A DNA stretch of 64,000 bases, from NCBI RefSeq assembly GCF_034555965.1, contig NZ_JAYDCK010000003.1:930001-994000 (forward strand). The letters run 5' to 3'. The notes under the pieces were generated by a model. The model was not told the origin of the DNA and did not search any database. It worked only from the letters and a program-made list of their open reading frames with translations. Position 1 is the stretch's first letter. Each line of letters starts with the position of its first letter. Shown piece by piece: positions 1-15,000 of the stretch. The stretch comes from Aquicoccus sp. G2-2 (GTDB taxonomy: Bacteria > Pseudomonadota > Alphaproteobacteria > Rhodobacterales > Rhodobacteraceae). Position numbers and translations under genes: made by a program.

Positions 1-3000
1 ACAACAGCCGCACAGCCCTTGAGCCGCTGACCATTTCTGCGCGCCCCACCGCCGATCTGGCGGTGACGCAGATTACCGGCCCGGCGCGCGCGGCCCCCGG
101 AACGGCGGTGACGGTCGGCTGGAGCGTTGCCAATGAGGGCGAGGCGGAGGCCCGCGCGCCGTTTTATGACCAGGTTTACCTGACCCAGAGCGGCGGGCTG
201 AGCGGCGCGCGCTATTTGGGTTATGTCTCTCGCAACGCGCCGCTGGCGGCGGGCAGCAGTTATGACGCCGAGCTTGAGTTCACCATGCCGGAACTGGCCG
301 ATGGCACTTGGGCGTTTTTGGTGGTCAGCGATGCGGGCGGGCAGGTTTATGAGCAGGGCCGGGAAGCCAACAACACCTTGCTCGATGATGTCCCGCTGGG
401 GCTGGATACGCCGGACCTGCAAATCACCAATGTCTCGGCACCTGAAAGCGCGCGCTCGGGTGACTTGATCACCCTTGCCTGGACGGTAGAGAACGCGGGC
501 GGTGGTGTGGCGGCGAATGACCGGGTGGATCGGGTTTATCTTTCGCGCGATGGCGTTGTTGACGCGGGCGATGTGGTGCTGGTGGAGCGCGCTGCCGGAT
601 TGCTGGAAGTGGGGGGCACGCAAAGCATTGAGGTCGATGTCGAGTTGCCGTTGGCGGCGGACGGGGCGTATCAATTGCTTTACGTCTCCGACGCGCGCGA
701 TGAAGTGGCCGAAAAGACGGGCGAGGACAACAACCTTTCCGCGCGCGCCTTCACGGTTGATATCGCCCCTTACGCCGATCTGGCGGTCAGCGATGTGACG
801 GCGCCGTCGCTAACCGTGGCGGACCCGGCGACGATCATCGTTGGGTGGACCGTCAGCAACTTGCGCGACGAGCGTGGCAAGGAGACCGGCTGGGAAGACC
901 AGATCTATGCTTCGCGCGACAGCATCCTTGGCGATGGCGATGATTTCTTGCTGGGCAGTTTTGAGCATCATGGCGCGTTGGATGGCGGGCAGAGCTATCG
1001 CCGCTCGGAAGCGATCGACCTGCCAGCGGGTTTTTCCGACCGGCTGATCGTTTACGTGGTGGCCGATTACGGCGGTGAGGTGTTTGAGAACGGCGCGACC
1101 GCCAATAACCGCGCTGCCACGCCCGGCCCGGTTGATGTGACCCACGCGCCCTATGCCGATCTGGAGGTCAGCTCAATCGCGGCGGATGCCACTGCGCAAA
1201 GCGGCACGGCTCTGACGCTGCAGTGGGTGGTGGAGAATGACGGCATCGGCCTGACCAACAGCGCACAATGGAATGACAGGATTATTCTGGCGCGCAACCC
1301 GGATGGTTCGGGCGTGGTGGCAAGCCAGACCTATACCCATCTTGGCGCGCTTGCGGTTGGAGAAACCTATCAGCGCAGCGGCACGATCACCGTGCCGAAC
1401 GGGCTGGAAGGTACGTTTTATGTGCGGGTGGAGACCGGCGGGCCGTATGAGTTTGTCCATGACGACAACAACGCCTCGGCGTTGCGTGAGGTGAGCGTGA
1501 CGCTGGCGCCGTCGCCGGATTTGCAGGTGGTCGATATAGCCACGCTGGAGACTGCCAGCGAAGGGGCGGAGATTGACATCGCATGGCGGGTAGTGAACGC
1601 GGGCGAGGCGGCGGCAGAGGGGCGCTGGAACGACCGGGTGATGCTGGTTCCGATCGACGCCAGTATGCCCGTGATTCAGCTTGGCAGTTTTGTGACCGAG
1701 CGCAGCCTTGCCGCGGGTGGTTCGTATCAGCGCACCGAGCGGGTGCTGCTTCCGGCGCGCACTGAAGGGGCTTATCGGCTTAGCATTGTCACCAATTACG
1801 GCAGTGGCATTTATGAGCATGGCGCGGCGGCGGATAACAACACCGGCATTGATGACCGGCCTGTGACCATAGCACTTAACCCACGTGCCAATCTCGCCGT
1901 TGCTTCGATCATCGTGGCGCCGACGGTTTCGGCGGGCGGCGGGGTTCAGGCGACGTTCGAGATCGTCAATCAGGGCAGCATTGCCGCGACCGGCACTTGG
2001 CAGGACAGTGTTTATCTGTCGCTCGATGACAAACTGAGCAGTGACGACATCCTGATTTCGCGGGCCAGCAACCCGACGGCCTTGGCCAATGGCGAACGCT
2101 ATTCGGTGACAAGCGACATTGGCACCGTGCCGCTGCGCTGGGCGGGGGATGCTTATGTGCTGGTGTCGACCGATAGCAACAGCCGCGTCGATGAATACCC
2201 GTTCGAGGGCGACAATGTTTCGGCTCAACGCTTCACCGTCGAAGGGTTGCCGCGCCCTGATCTGGTGACATCAGAGGTGGTGGCGCCGTCGCAGGCGGTT
2301 TACGGCTCTGAAATCGAGGTGCGCTATCGGGTGACCAACATGGGCGTGGGCGCCACGCTTGACGAGACATGGCGCGATACCATCTGGATCACGCGCGATG
2401 CGCGCCGCCCCAACACGGCGGCGTTTGCGGATGTCGATGGCGCGGATTTCCTCAAGGGCAATTCGGCGCGGCTTTTGGGGACCGTCACCCATAGCGGGTA
2501 TCTGGCGGTCGGGGACAGCTATGACATGGTGGTGCGGGTCAGCATTCCGCAAGACCTGCCATCGGGGAAATATTACATTACGCCGTGGTCCGACAGCTAT
2601 GATGCGGTGCTGGAAGATACGCTGGCGATCAATATCAACCCCGATGACCCGAGCGAGATTGACAACAACAATTACAAGGGTCGCGCGATTGACATTCTGG
2701 GCTATGAACCTGTGCGCCCCGATCTGGTGGTCAGCGATGTCAGCAGCATCGCGCCGGTTCTGGCCGGGACGGATACGCTTGATGTGTCCTGGACGGTTAG
2801 CAATGACGGGTTGATTGGCAGCGATGGCGGCTGGGTTGACCGGGTGTATCTTTCGGACAAACCCGAATGGGGGGCGGCAGGCGCGACACTTTGGACGCTG
2901 GGCGATGTGCGCCGCGAGGCGGGGCTGGCGGCGGGAGAAACTTACCGCGCCACGGCCCAGTTTGATCTGCCGCCGACCGCGGCGGGGCAATATGTGCATG

Positions 3001-6000
3001 TGATTACCGATGCATCGGTGCATGGCCGTCAAGCGGTGGTGGAGGAGAACGAGGATAACAACGTCGCCTCTGGCAGCGCCGATGTGCGCGCGGAGCTGGC
3101 CGATTTGCGGGTAATTTCGGTGTCAGCCAGCACCGATAACCGCTCGGGCGAGGTGGCGACGGTAAGCTGGACGGTGGAGAATGTCGGCGCGGCGGTATGG
3201 GATGGCAGCGAATACTGGCAGGATTCGATCTGGATTTCGCGCGACAAGACGTTCATCCGCAATCGCGCGACGCATTTGGCCAGCGTTATTCATTCCAATG
3301 CGGACGGGCTGAGCGCGGGCGGACTTTATTCCGAAACCGCAGAGGTGACGATTCCGGCCGGGTATGACGGGGTTTATTACCTGCATGTGGCGACCGATAC
3401 CGGCTATTATTCCAAGCTGCCACAATCGGAAAGCATGGCAGGCAGCGCCGAGATGGTGCGCGCGGGTTACACCCGCAGCGCGGCGGAAAGCGGCGATGAT
3501 CCGACCGGCAATTTCGGGCGGGGTGTGACGCAGGTGCTTTACCAAGAGCCGGACCTTGTGGTGTCCGATCTGGTGTTGCCGACGGGGGGCAAGAGCGGAG
3601 AAAGCCTGAGCCTTGTCTATACCGTGACCAACAGCGGCAATCGCGCCACCCGCGAGGGGCGCTGGAACGACCGGGTGTATTTGTCGCGCGATGGCTCGCT
3701 CGATAGCCAGGATTACCTGTTGGGCAGTTTCATGCGCGACGGCGCGCTTGGCATTGGCGAGAGCTACATGACGCAGGCGATTGTCGATCTGCCGCTGGGG
3801 ATTGAGGGTGATTTCCACGTGATCGTGGAGACTGACAGCCGGTTCCGGGAAGGCAATGTCTATCAAGGTTCGACCGTGCGCAGCGGGTTGCGGGGGCTTG
3901 GTACGACGTCAGACGAGGTGCCGGAGTTTCAGGGCGAGGGCAATAACCGCACCAGCGGGCAGGTAACGGTCGAGGCCGGGCCGATTTCCGATCTCGAAAT
4001 TACCGGGCTGAGCATTCCGCAGCGCGCGGTAACGGGGCAGCCGTTTACGCTGAGCTATGACGTCAGCAATACCGGGTTGCGTGACAGCGGCAGCGGCTGG
4101 CGCGATCTGATTTATCTGTCGCGCGATGAGACGCTTGACCCGAGGCGCGATTTCTATCTTGGCTTTGTCGATCAGACTGACCCGCTGGGCGCGGGCGAGA
4201 GCCGTGATAGCAGCGCGTCGGTGAAGCTGCCCAAGGGACTCTCGGGCAGTTATTACGTGTTTATTCTAAGCGACCGGACATCGAATTCACAGCCTTTCGG
4301 GGCAGTGTTTGAGGGCAGCGGTGCGACGGAAGAAAACATCAAGAGCAGTGCGCAACCGCTTTTGATTGAACAGAACCCGCCTTCCGATCTGGTGATTTCC
4401 GACCTAAGCGTGAGCGGTGGAGAGACGCAGGGCGCGGATATTACCGTGGGCTGGACAATCACCAATGCCTCTGCGCTTGCCGATGCCGAAGGGGAATGGT
4501 CGGACGCGGTTTACCTGTCGCGCGACGGGGCGTGGGATATCGAGGACATTTTCCTTGGCCGGTTCACCCATGATGGCGGGCTGGCGCAGGGCGAAAGCTA
4601 TGCCGGGAGCCTGACCACACGCCTGCCGGTGGTGGCGGATGGCGCGTGGCGGGTGATCTTGCGCGGCGATGCGCGCAACGATGTGCCCGAGGGCGCGGGA
4701 GAGGCCAATAACGAGTTGGCGGCGGAAAATGCGCTGAGCCTGACGTCACCGTTGATTACGCTCAATGAGCCGTCGGAATTCAATGTGACCGAGCCGGGCG
4801 AATATGTTTTCCGGCTGAACGTGCCAGCGGGCGAGACGCTGCGCGTGCGGCTGGCGGGGGGCGATCCGCTGGCGCTGCGTGAGGTTTTCGTGCGTGCGGG
4901 CAACCTGCCGACGCAAGCACTTTTTGACGCGGCCACGACAACGCCGTTTGGAGCCGAGCAGGTGGCGGTTGTTTCCTCCACCGAGCCGGGCGAATATTTC
5001 ATTCGGCTGCGGATTGATCCGGGCGAGACCCCAAGCGCGACTCCGTATCGGCTGATTGCCGATCTGATGGCGTTTCAGATTACCCGCGTCACCCCGGATG
5101 AAGGTGGCTCGGCGCGGTTTGTGACGATGACAATCGACGGGGCGGGGATCAAGGACGGCGCCATTGCCAAGCTGTCGCGCCCCGGCTTTGCCGAATATCT
5201 GCCGGTTTCGGTCAAGCGGATTGATGCCACCAAGATGATCGCGATTTTCGATCTAGAGGGCGCACCGCATGGGCTTTACGATGTGATCGTAATTAATGCC
5301 GATGGCGAGCAGGCGATTGAGCCTTATCGTTATCTGGTCGAGGACAAGCTGCCCACGGATGTCAGTGTTGGCCTGAGCGGACCGCGGGTGGTTCCGGCGG
5401 GGCAGGCGGGGCAATATGCGGTTGTGCTGGACAGTCTGACCAATGTCGACACGCCCTATGTGCATTTCACTTTCGGTGCGCCGGAGATGGGCAGCAGCGA
5501 CATGGCTTATGGCCTGCCTTATCTATCGTTCGCCACCAATCTGGGCGGCGGTTCGGATGCGGCGACCGACGGGTTGGGCCTGAGCGGGGCGCAGGCGGAG
5601 GTCAATCTTGCCGGAGAGCTTCTGGCGCCCGGCTATGCGGTTGATCTGGCGGCGGAGGGCACCGCGCAGTTGAATTTCGCGGTGCAGACCTATCCCGGCC
5701 TGCAAGCCCTGATCGAGCGCGATTTCGACAAGCTGCGCGCGGCCCTTTATGATCGTGACCCGGCGCTGGCGGAGAGCGATGCGCTGGGCGGCGGGATCAG
5801 TGATCTCGAAGCCGTCGATCCGCTGCTTTATGAGATCATGACCGATCCGGGGTTCAAGGTCGTTGATGGCGATCTGCCGTGGTATCTGCCGTTTCAGTTC
5901 AACGTGATGGCCGCCGCCACGCCGATGACCCGCGCGGAGTTCATTGCGGCGCAAAAGGCGGATGCGGAAACCTTGCGGCAGGCGGTGCTGGCGGATGCCG

Positions 6001-9000
6001 CCGCAGCGCCGGCGCTGCAAACGCTGGCGGCGGATGCGGATGGCTGGACCGATGGATTCCTGAAGGCGCTGATGGATGCCGGGTTGCTGCGCGAAGAGGC
6101 CGACGCGCCGCCGGTGTTTGAGCAGGCGCGGGTGGCGAGCCTTGTGGCGACGCTGGCGCAGGGGCTGGTGCTTGGCCCGGCGGGGGATGAAATCCGCAGC
6201 AGCGGTGATTTGGCCCAGTTCTATGCGCAGATCCGGGCGTGGTATGGCAGTTCGACGACCGGAGAAGCCGCTCCGGTGGCGCGCTATGATTTGCGTGCGC
6301 CGCCGCGCGGGGTGCCGTTCGATGTGCCGGTGCCGAAACTGCCGGAGGCGGCGGATTTCGATCTTGGCCTGTCGCACGCCACCAGCTTTACCGCGTTCAA
6401 CATCTATGCACCTTGGGTGGGCGACGATGCAGTCAACCTGCCTGATTTCGGGTCGGATGCCACGACAAGCGAGCTTGTGCCGCTTGATCTGGAGCGATTG
6501 ACCGAGATCGAGGCGGCGCAGGGGGCCGCCTATCTGCGCGGCCCGGCAGTGGCTACGGGCGGAGAGTGGGTGCCGGGCGGTGCCGCGCTGCCCCATGAGA
6601 TTGGTTTCTCGCTTGATAGTGAGGCACCCCAACCGACGCGTGAGTTGCGGATTGTGACCAAGCTTGACCCGGCGCTTGATGCGCGTAGTTTCCGGCTTGG
6701 CGGTTTGCGGCTTGGTGATCTGGAAATCAAGGTGCCAGCCGGGCGGGCGGTTTACCAGACCGATATTGACCTTTCGGCGAGCCGTGGCTTCGTGCTGCGC
6801 GCCTCTGCCGGGATTGATGTAGCGTCGGGCATTGCGACGTGGCGGTTGCAGGCGATTGACCCGGCCACCGGCGAGGTGCTGGAGGGTAGCGGCCCGGACG
6901 GCCTGTTGCGCGCCGGAGAGAAGGGCCAGGTGTTCTATTCGGTCTATCCGGCCGATGACGCGGACGATGGCGCGACGGTTGTGGCAAACGCGACGATTGT
7001 TTCCGATGCCGCCGCACCGCAGGAGACCGGCGATTTTACTTACCGGCTCGACCTGTCCGGGCCTGAGACCAGCGTTACCGTCACGCCGGTTGCGGGCACC
7101 AACGATATCCGGGTGGATTGGAGCGTGACCGATGCCGGGGCGGGGGTTGCGACATCGACGCTTTATGTCTCCAAAGACGGTGGCGCGTTCGAGGTCGTGG
7201 CAAGTGGGCTGAGCGAGCGCAGCTATGTCTGGCAGGGGGAGGCGGGGGTTGAGGCCGCGTTCCTTGTGCTCAGCACCGATAGGGCCGGGAACCGCGAAAC
7301 CGCACCGATGGGGGTTGCCGATCAGGCGGCCAAGCCCGATTTCGGAGTGGCGGATGATGTTGCGCAAACCGTCAAGGCAACCCCGCTCGCCCCGGCGGTG
7401 GCCATCGCACTTGACCCGGCCAACGCGCTTTTCATTGCCGCCCTCGACGCGGTGCCCTCTGCCGCCTCTGCTGCGCGGCCATCGGTTTACAGCCAAGTGA
7501 TAGCGCCGTTTTCGCTGGAGGCATTCGCGGGCTATGAGGCTGGCGGGCAGGGGGCGGTTGGTGTGCTGGCCGTGGCCGAACTAGCCGATGGTGCGGTTCT
7601 TTATTCCGGCGGGCCGGATCGGGCGTGGCTTTACAAGGTTGATGACACCGGCGCGGGCAGCGGGCAACCGCTTGCCCGGCTTGATGCACCGATCTACGAT
7701 CTGGCGCAGGCACCTGATGGGCGGCTTTGGGCGACAACCGGGGGCGGCGCGCTGTTGGAGCTTGACCCCGAAACTGGGGCCATCCTCAACCGCTATGGCG
7801 CGGCCATCGGGCAATCGGTTGCGGTGGATGGGGCCGGGCAAATCTATGTCTCGACCAATGACGGGATCGCGCGGTTCGACCCGGAAAGCGAGACGTTCAC
7901 GAGTTTTGCGAGCGGCCGGGTGGGCGATTTGGCGATTGCGCCCGATGGCACGCTGTGGGCGACCGGCTGGCCCGAGCGCGGCAGCATTATCCGGTATGCG
8001 GGTGACGGCACGCCAACATTGATTGCCCAGACCGGCGCGCCGGTTGACAGCCTGACCTTCGGGCGGGCGGGCAGCGAATTTGACGGGCTGGCGATTGCGA
8101 CATCGGTGGGCGAGGGCGGTGCTTCGCGCCTGTTTGCGGTTGATCTGGCCTCGTTTGACGTGGTGTCCATCGCCGCCGGGGCCACCCGTGGTGAGGGGAT
8201 CACCACGTTGGCGGATGGCCGTATTCTGCTGGCTCATAGCAGCGGGCTTGATACGTTGCGCCCGTTGCGCACACCAACCATCGTGGCGACCTCGGTTCAG
8301 GATGGCGCGACCTTCTCGACCCCGATTGCCACGTTCTCGGTCCAGTTTGACGATGACATGGCGACGGATGGCGCGGGTTCGGTGCTTGACCCGATCAATT
8401 TTGCGCTGGTCGATCAGAACGGCGCTATTCGCCCGCTCACCGCGCTTTCGTGGGACGCGGCCACCCGCACGGTCACGGCGCAGTTCGAAAGCCTGCCTTT
8501 GGGGATTTATGCGTTCAACATCCTTGATACGGTGCAGAGTAGCCGGGGGCAGAGCCTTGGCGAGACGACAAGCGTGGAGTTCACCCGGCTGAGCGACGTG
8601 ACGGCGGATGTGCAGATTTCGTTCCGCGACACCCGTTATGATCGGGAAACCGGGATTGTGACATATGCCGTCACGGTCAAGAATATTGGGTTGAAACCGC
8701 TCAAGGGGCCAATCCGGCTGACGCTTGACCCGGCGGATCCCGATGGCAGCGGCACGCCGCTGGTCGGGGAAGAAAGCGGCGATATCTGGCTGGTCGATCT
8801 GTCAAAAGAGATTGGGCCGGATAATATGCTGGCACCGGGGGAGAGCACCGAGGCGCTGGCGGTTTCGCTTCTGCTGAGCAATGAGCAACGTGCGATTTTC
8901 CGCCACGGCGTGCGGATGTTGCCGGGGGTCAATGCGGTGCCGGTGTTTGGCGATAGCGGCCCTGCCACGGCGCAGGTTGGCGAGGTTTACAGCTTCCAGC

Positions 9001-12000
9001 CGGTCGCCGTTGATATCGACAGCGCGCAGCTTGGCTATACGTTGGTGAGCGGACCTCAGGGGATGCAGGTCGATGCTGAGACCGGCGCGTTGAGCTGGAC
9101 CCCGGACGAGAACACGCCGGGCCGGGTTGACGTGGCCTTGCGGGTCTATGACGGGCAGGGCGCGTTTGATGAGCTGAGCTGGCAGATCACGGTTGAAGGG
9201 GTCAATCACGCGCCTGCGCTGGAAGCCCCCGCTGCGCGTATCGAGATTACCGAAGGTGAGCTGCTGCAGCTGCCTTATCTCTTTGACGACGAGGATTTCG
9301 ACGCGGTGGCGCTGTTTGCCGACAACCTGCCGCCGGGGGCCTATGTCGATCACGTGACGCATGATCTGGTTTGGCGGCCACAGCCGGGGCAGGCGGGGCA
9401 GTATCTTGGCGTGGTGATTGGTGCGAGCGACGGCGCGCTGGCCACGCGGCGCAGTTTTGATCTGGTGGTAACGCCGGGGGTTTTCGCGCCGATTGTCGCC
9501 ACCCCGGTGGCCGAGACACTACGCGAAGGCGACCCGCTCAGGGTGCAGATCCGCGCCGAGGATGCCGATGGCGCCGCGCTGACTTATACCTCGCCGTTGT
9601 TGCCAGCCGACGCGCATCTTGACCCGGTGAGCGGGGTTTTCGAGTGGACACCGCGCTTCACGCAGGCGGGGCAGTATGCGATTCCTATCGACGTGTCGAA
9701 CGGCGATGCGGTCAGCCGGGTGATGCTCAATGTCGAGGTGGAGAATGCCAACGGCGCGCCGGAGCTCGACGGGTTCGACAACTGGGTAATCACCGAAGGG
9801 CAGCGGCTGGTGTTCCGCACCACCGGGTTTGACCCGGACAATCCGGCCTATGTCTTGCCTGAGCGGGCGGAGGATGGTGCGCTGCTCGACTACACGGGCT
9901 CGATGCGCAAGAGCCTGAGCTATGCCGTGGAGGGGCTGCCTGATGGGGCCACGTTCGATGCTGATACGGGCACGTTCAACTGGTTGAGCGACTATGCCTC
10001 TGCCGGGCTTTATCATGTGCGCCTGATTGCCACCGATGACGGCGATGGCACCGGCACTCCGCTGTCCTCGGAGATTGAGATTTCGATCCGGGTGGAGGAT
10101 TTCAACCGTCCGCCGGTGCTGAGCGATCTGGCGAATATCACCGCAGAGGGCGGTGAGGTGGTGCGTATTCCGCTTTCGTCACTTGATCCTGATGGTGGGG
10201 CGTTGAGTGTGCGGGCGACCGCCACCCGCGCGGCGGGGGCCGATCAGATTGACCTTGATCCGACGCCGATCGCACTTGATGGCTCTTCCGGGTTTGGCCG
10301 GGTGGTGCAGACCGCCGATGGTTTGGTGCTGGAAATCACGCCGGGGGACCGCGACCGGGGTGATTGGCGGATTGATCTTGTCGTGCAGGACGATGGCAAC
10401 GGCAACCCTGAGGGCGCGCTTGGCGATGAGGGGAGTTTTATCCTGACGGTGGAGGGGGCCAACCTTGCCCCAACGCTGGCGCGGGTGGCCGGGCTTGTCG
10501 GGGTGGTGGGTGAAGAGCTGAGCTTTACGTTTGAGGCCACGGACCCCGAACGCGGCGGCTTGAGTTTCGAGATGGCGGGCCTGCCGGACGGTGCGGTGCT
10601 GGACACCGCCGTGCCGGGCAAGGCCACCTTGCGATTCACCCCGACTGCTGCGGGGGATCATACACTGACCCTGAGCGTGCGCGATGGCGGCAATGGCGAC
10701 CCCGGCGCGCGGCTCAGTGATACGATGAGCGTGCCGGTGGTGGTGCGCAGCGACAATGCAGCGCCCTTGATGCAGCCGCTTGGCCCGCTTGCGGTGGCGG
10801 AGCTTGAGACGCTGGATGTGACGGTCTCGGCCTCCGACCCGGACGGCGATCCGCTGACATATGCGGCGACGGGCCTGCCGGACGGGGCGGTGCTTGATCC
10901 GCTGACCGGGCGGCTTAGCTTTACGCCGGGGGTGTTTCAGGCCGGGGTTTACGAGGGCATCACGATACGTGCCACGGATGGCAGTGCATCGGACACCATC
11001 ACCACGACACTTACAGTAACCAACACCAACCGCCCGCCCGCCCTGCTGCCCATCGCGCCGCAAACCGCGCTGGAGGGGCAGGCGTTCAGCTTCCGGTTGC
11101 TGGCCTCTGACATAGACGGCGATCCGGTGGTGTTTGCCGTGGCGGAGGCGCTGCCGCGCGGCACCACGCTTGATCCGCGCACCGGGGTCATCACATGGAC
11201 GCCGGGGTTCGATCAGGCGGGGCTTCACACGCTGAAGATTGCCGCGCGCGATCCGGAGGGGGCCGAGAGCATCGCGTCGGTCGCGGTTAACGTGCTCAAC
11301 CAGAACCGCGCGCCAGAGCTTGCGCTGGAGACACGCACGGTTGTTTTGGGTGAAACGCTTGATGTTATCCTGCCGGTAAGCGACCCGGATGCGGATGACA
11401 CGCTGATGCTGGCGATTGCCAACCTGCCCGCCAATGCCAGCTTTGAGGGCAGCACCGGGCGGCTGCGTTTCACGCCGGATGCGGGGGATCTCGGTGATCT
11501 GGTGCTGCGGATCAGCGCGGAGGATGGCCATACCAGCGTGGCCGCCAACATGCTGATCAAAGTGACGCGCCAGCCGATCCTGCCCACGGCGGTGCTTGAT
11601 GTTACGCCGGGCTTCCCGGCGCGGCCGGGGCAGACGATCACCCTGTCGGCTACTGGCGATGGGGTGGTGCCGATTGCGTCGATGCGCCTCACGGTAGAGG
11701 GCGAGGAACTGCCGCTTGACGCGCTGGGCCGGGCGCAATTTGTGGCTGAGGCACCGGGCAAGCTTCATGCGGTGCTGGAGGTGACCGACCGGGACGGGCG
11801 CATTGGCACGGTGGCGCGCGATGTCGTGATCCGGCTGGCCGGTGATGTGAGTGCACCTGTGGTGACGCTTGATCTGCCCGAGGGGCCGCTTGGTGCAGAA
11901 ACCGCGCTGCGCGGGTCGGTGGCCGATCAAAGTCTGGCCCATTGGGCGCTGTCATTGGTGCACCGCGACGGAACGGTGCGTGAACTGGCGACGGGCGAAA

Positions 12001-15000
12001 GCTCGCAGGATGGTGTGCTGGCCCAGCTTGGCGCAGGTGACGTGCCGTCCGGACATTATATTTTACGACTGGAAGCGAGTGACCTCAACGGCTTGAAGAG
12101 CATTGTTGAGAAAGAAATTGAGGTTCTGCCCGGCACCTCTGATCCAACTCTGGGGCTGAGCGAGGCGGTGGTGACGCTGTCGGGCATCAATATCCCGCTG
12201 ACCCGCGTTTATCAGCCCGAACGCGCCGGTGAGGCGCTCGATTTCGGGCAAGGCTGGGCTGCGCCATGGCTCGATGCGCAGCTTGATGCAGGGGCGGCGG
12301 GTGCGCTTGGTGCGGCGCTCAAGGCGGGGCAGCGTATTCATCTGACCGCGCCGGATGGGCAGCGTGTGGTGTTTACCGCCACGTTGGAAACGACGGAGAT
12401 TTCCGGCTTCCATCAGGCGCGGCTTGGCTTTACCGCCGATCAACCGGGCTATGCGCTTTCCTTTGACGGGCCGTTGCTGACCGAGGCGGATGGCGCGGTT
12501 TACAGCGCGCGCTCGGGGCTGCCTTATTCCCCGTTTGCGCCCGGCGCGCCGGTGACGCTCAGTCTGACACAACCCGATGGCATGACGTGGGAGATGGATG
12601 GTGGTGGCTCAATCACCGGGGTCCGGCAAGGGGCCGCGCATGTGCTGATCGCCGATAGCGGGCTGATTGGCAGCGATGGCGGGCAAGTGACGCTTTTGCG
12701 CAACGCCATGGGCGCGATAGCCGGGCTCACGCTGCCGGACGGTGAAAAGCGGCTGTTGCTTTACGATGATTTCGGGCGGCTCAGTTTCGTCGGCGGGCCG
12801 GGGCAGGCGGTGCCTGACCTTTACGGCTATGACGAGAATGGGTTGAGTATCGCAGAGGGGCGGCTGGCCGGGGTCTGGCAGGAGGGTGCAAGCGGGCCGC
12901 TAAACCATTCCTTTGGCGGCATCGTGGAAAATTCCGACTGGAGTGTGACGCTGGGCGCCGGGCAAAGCCGGACGGCGTCATTCATGCTGCGCGAGAGCGA
13001 GTTGGAGTCGGCAGGTGGACGCGTGTTGATTTCGGTGCGGATGAGCGCGCCGGGCGGCAACCTGCGGCTGGACGGGGAGGCGCCGGTGTCGCTGAAAACT
13101 GGCAGTGACGGGGCGCAGACGGCGATTTTTGCGGTGCAAAGCGCGGGGCTGCATCTGTTGGTACTGGAGGCGGATAGCGCGGTTACGCTTAATCTCAATC
13201 TGACGGCGACTGGTGATCTGGACGGCGATGGCGATGTATCGAGCGCCGACCGCGCGGCGTATGAAGCGGCGGCGCGCGATATTGACGGCGATGGCGCGAT
13301 CAACGCAACTGACCGTGCGCTGTTGCTGCAAAATTACGGATTGCGCGCCAACCGCGCGCCGGTGCTGACGCCGGTGGCGCAGAAAACCTATGCCGATCTT
13401 GCGATTGCCGTCTCGCTTGCGGAAATGGCCGGTGACCCCGAAGGCGACCCGGTGTTTTTCGAAGTGATTGATGCGCCCGGTGCCACGGCGACGATCAGCG
13501 CAGATGGGGCCACGCTTCTGGTGACGCCGGAGGCCGGGCGGACCGCGCCCGTTCATGTCAAGCTGCGGGCGAGTGACGGGTATCGCGCGTCTGGCGTGGC
13601 GGATCTGAATATCGAGATTTCGGCGGCGGCGCTTACGGGGATTACGCTGGAGAACCGCGCGCCACTGCTGAGCGATGGCGAATGGACTGATTTCGCAATT
13701 ACCGGCGAATTTGCCGATGGCGGCACGGCGGCGCTTCCCGAGGGGTATGTGACGGTGAGCTTTGACGACCCGAGCATTGCCCGACTGGTCGGTAACCGGC
13801 TTCAGGGCCGCAGCGATGGTTATAGCGTGATGGAGATTGCGCGCGGTGCAATTCATGCGGCAACGGTGGTGCGGGTGGGCGCGCTTTCGCCCTATGATCA
13901 GGCGCTGATCGGTGGCTTTGGTAGCGATATTTATCCTGACGCGGTCGAGATCACGCCCGGCGCGGACCGGCAATTGCTGCTGTTCGATCATCGTGATGAA
14001 AACGTGGTGAATACCCGGATGGACGAGGTGAAGAGCTTTGTCCTGAACGGCGATATTGCGCGGGTCACGGCGGATGGCCGGGTGGTCGGGCTGGCACCGG
14101 GGCGCACTGAGTTGACGGTGATTTACCGCGCCTCGGAGATTACCATTCCGGTCAATGTGATGACGCCGGTGGTGGGTGATGCGGTGCCGGTGGGCGCGGC
14201 GGGCGGCGTGGTGCAGAACGCCGATGGCTATCAGGTGGCGATTGCCGAGGGCGCCCTGCCGCGGGACACGGAAGTGACGATCACCACGTTGGGCGCGGAT
14301 GAGATCGGCGTGCCGCTGTTGCGTCCCGAGGACGGCTTCACCTTTGGCGCGGCGTTCAACCTTGAGACTGGCAACGCGCCGCAGCGTATTCCGGCGCAGT
14401 TCGCCATTCCTACCGGGCTGGCCGAGGGCGCACGGGTGATCTTTTACCGGATTACCGATTTTGTCACCGAAGACGGCGTGGTGAAGGGCTATCAAGAGGT
14501 TGAAAGCGGTGTGGTTGGTGCCGGTGGAATTGCCCGCACCATGTCGCCGCCGCATGGCGGGGTCAAAAATGATGGCCCGTTGGTGATCATGGAAATTGCC
14601 ACGGATTTCGTGCAGAAGACGGTCGACGCATCGGTCAAGCAACTGGCCCCGTCCGACCGGATTCAGGCCACCGCGACGGCACAGGCCATTGGCGGGTCGG
14701 TGATCCCGGTTGGGGCGTTGTCGGCGGGGGCGAAGATGGTGCTCACGCTGCCGCGCGCCTATACTGCGATCAAGGCGGATTTGGTCAATTCCGAAACGCT
14801 CAAGATCATATCATCCAAGACGCTGCAAATTGCGGCCGATCTTCCCAACGTGGTGGTCAACCTTTTTGGCTCGTTGCTGACAGCCCTGCAAGACGCGGCT
14901 TATCCGCTGATTGAGTCAGCCGAGGTTATCCAGCTTTCGACCGATGCAACGGCGGTGACCAAGGCGCAGATCGAGATCAAGGGGCTGACCCTGACCCCGG

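Noticed and set aside
50-4740. CRISPR array or DNA tandem repeat
   Set aside because: Periodicity exists only at protein-domain level (115-155 residues) with diverged nucleotides and no short direct repeats.
5523-7496. Very long minus-strand open frame opposite the giant gene (others at 10179-11942 and 12978-14642)
   Set aside because: Arg/His-rich low-information translations without domains or ribosome-binding sites. They arise because GC-rich codon use on the plus strand keeps one antisense frame free of stops.
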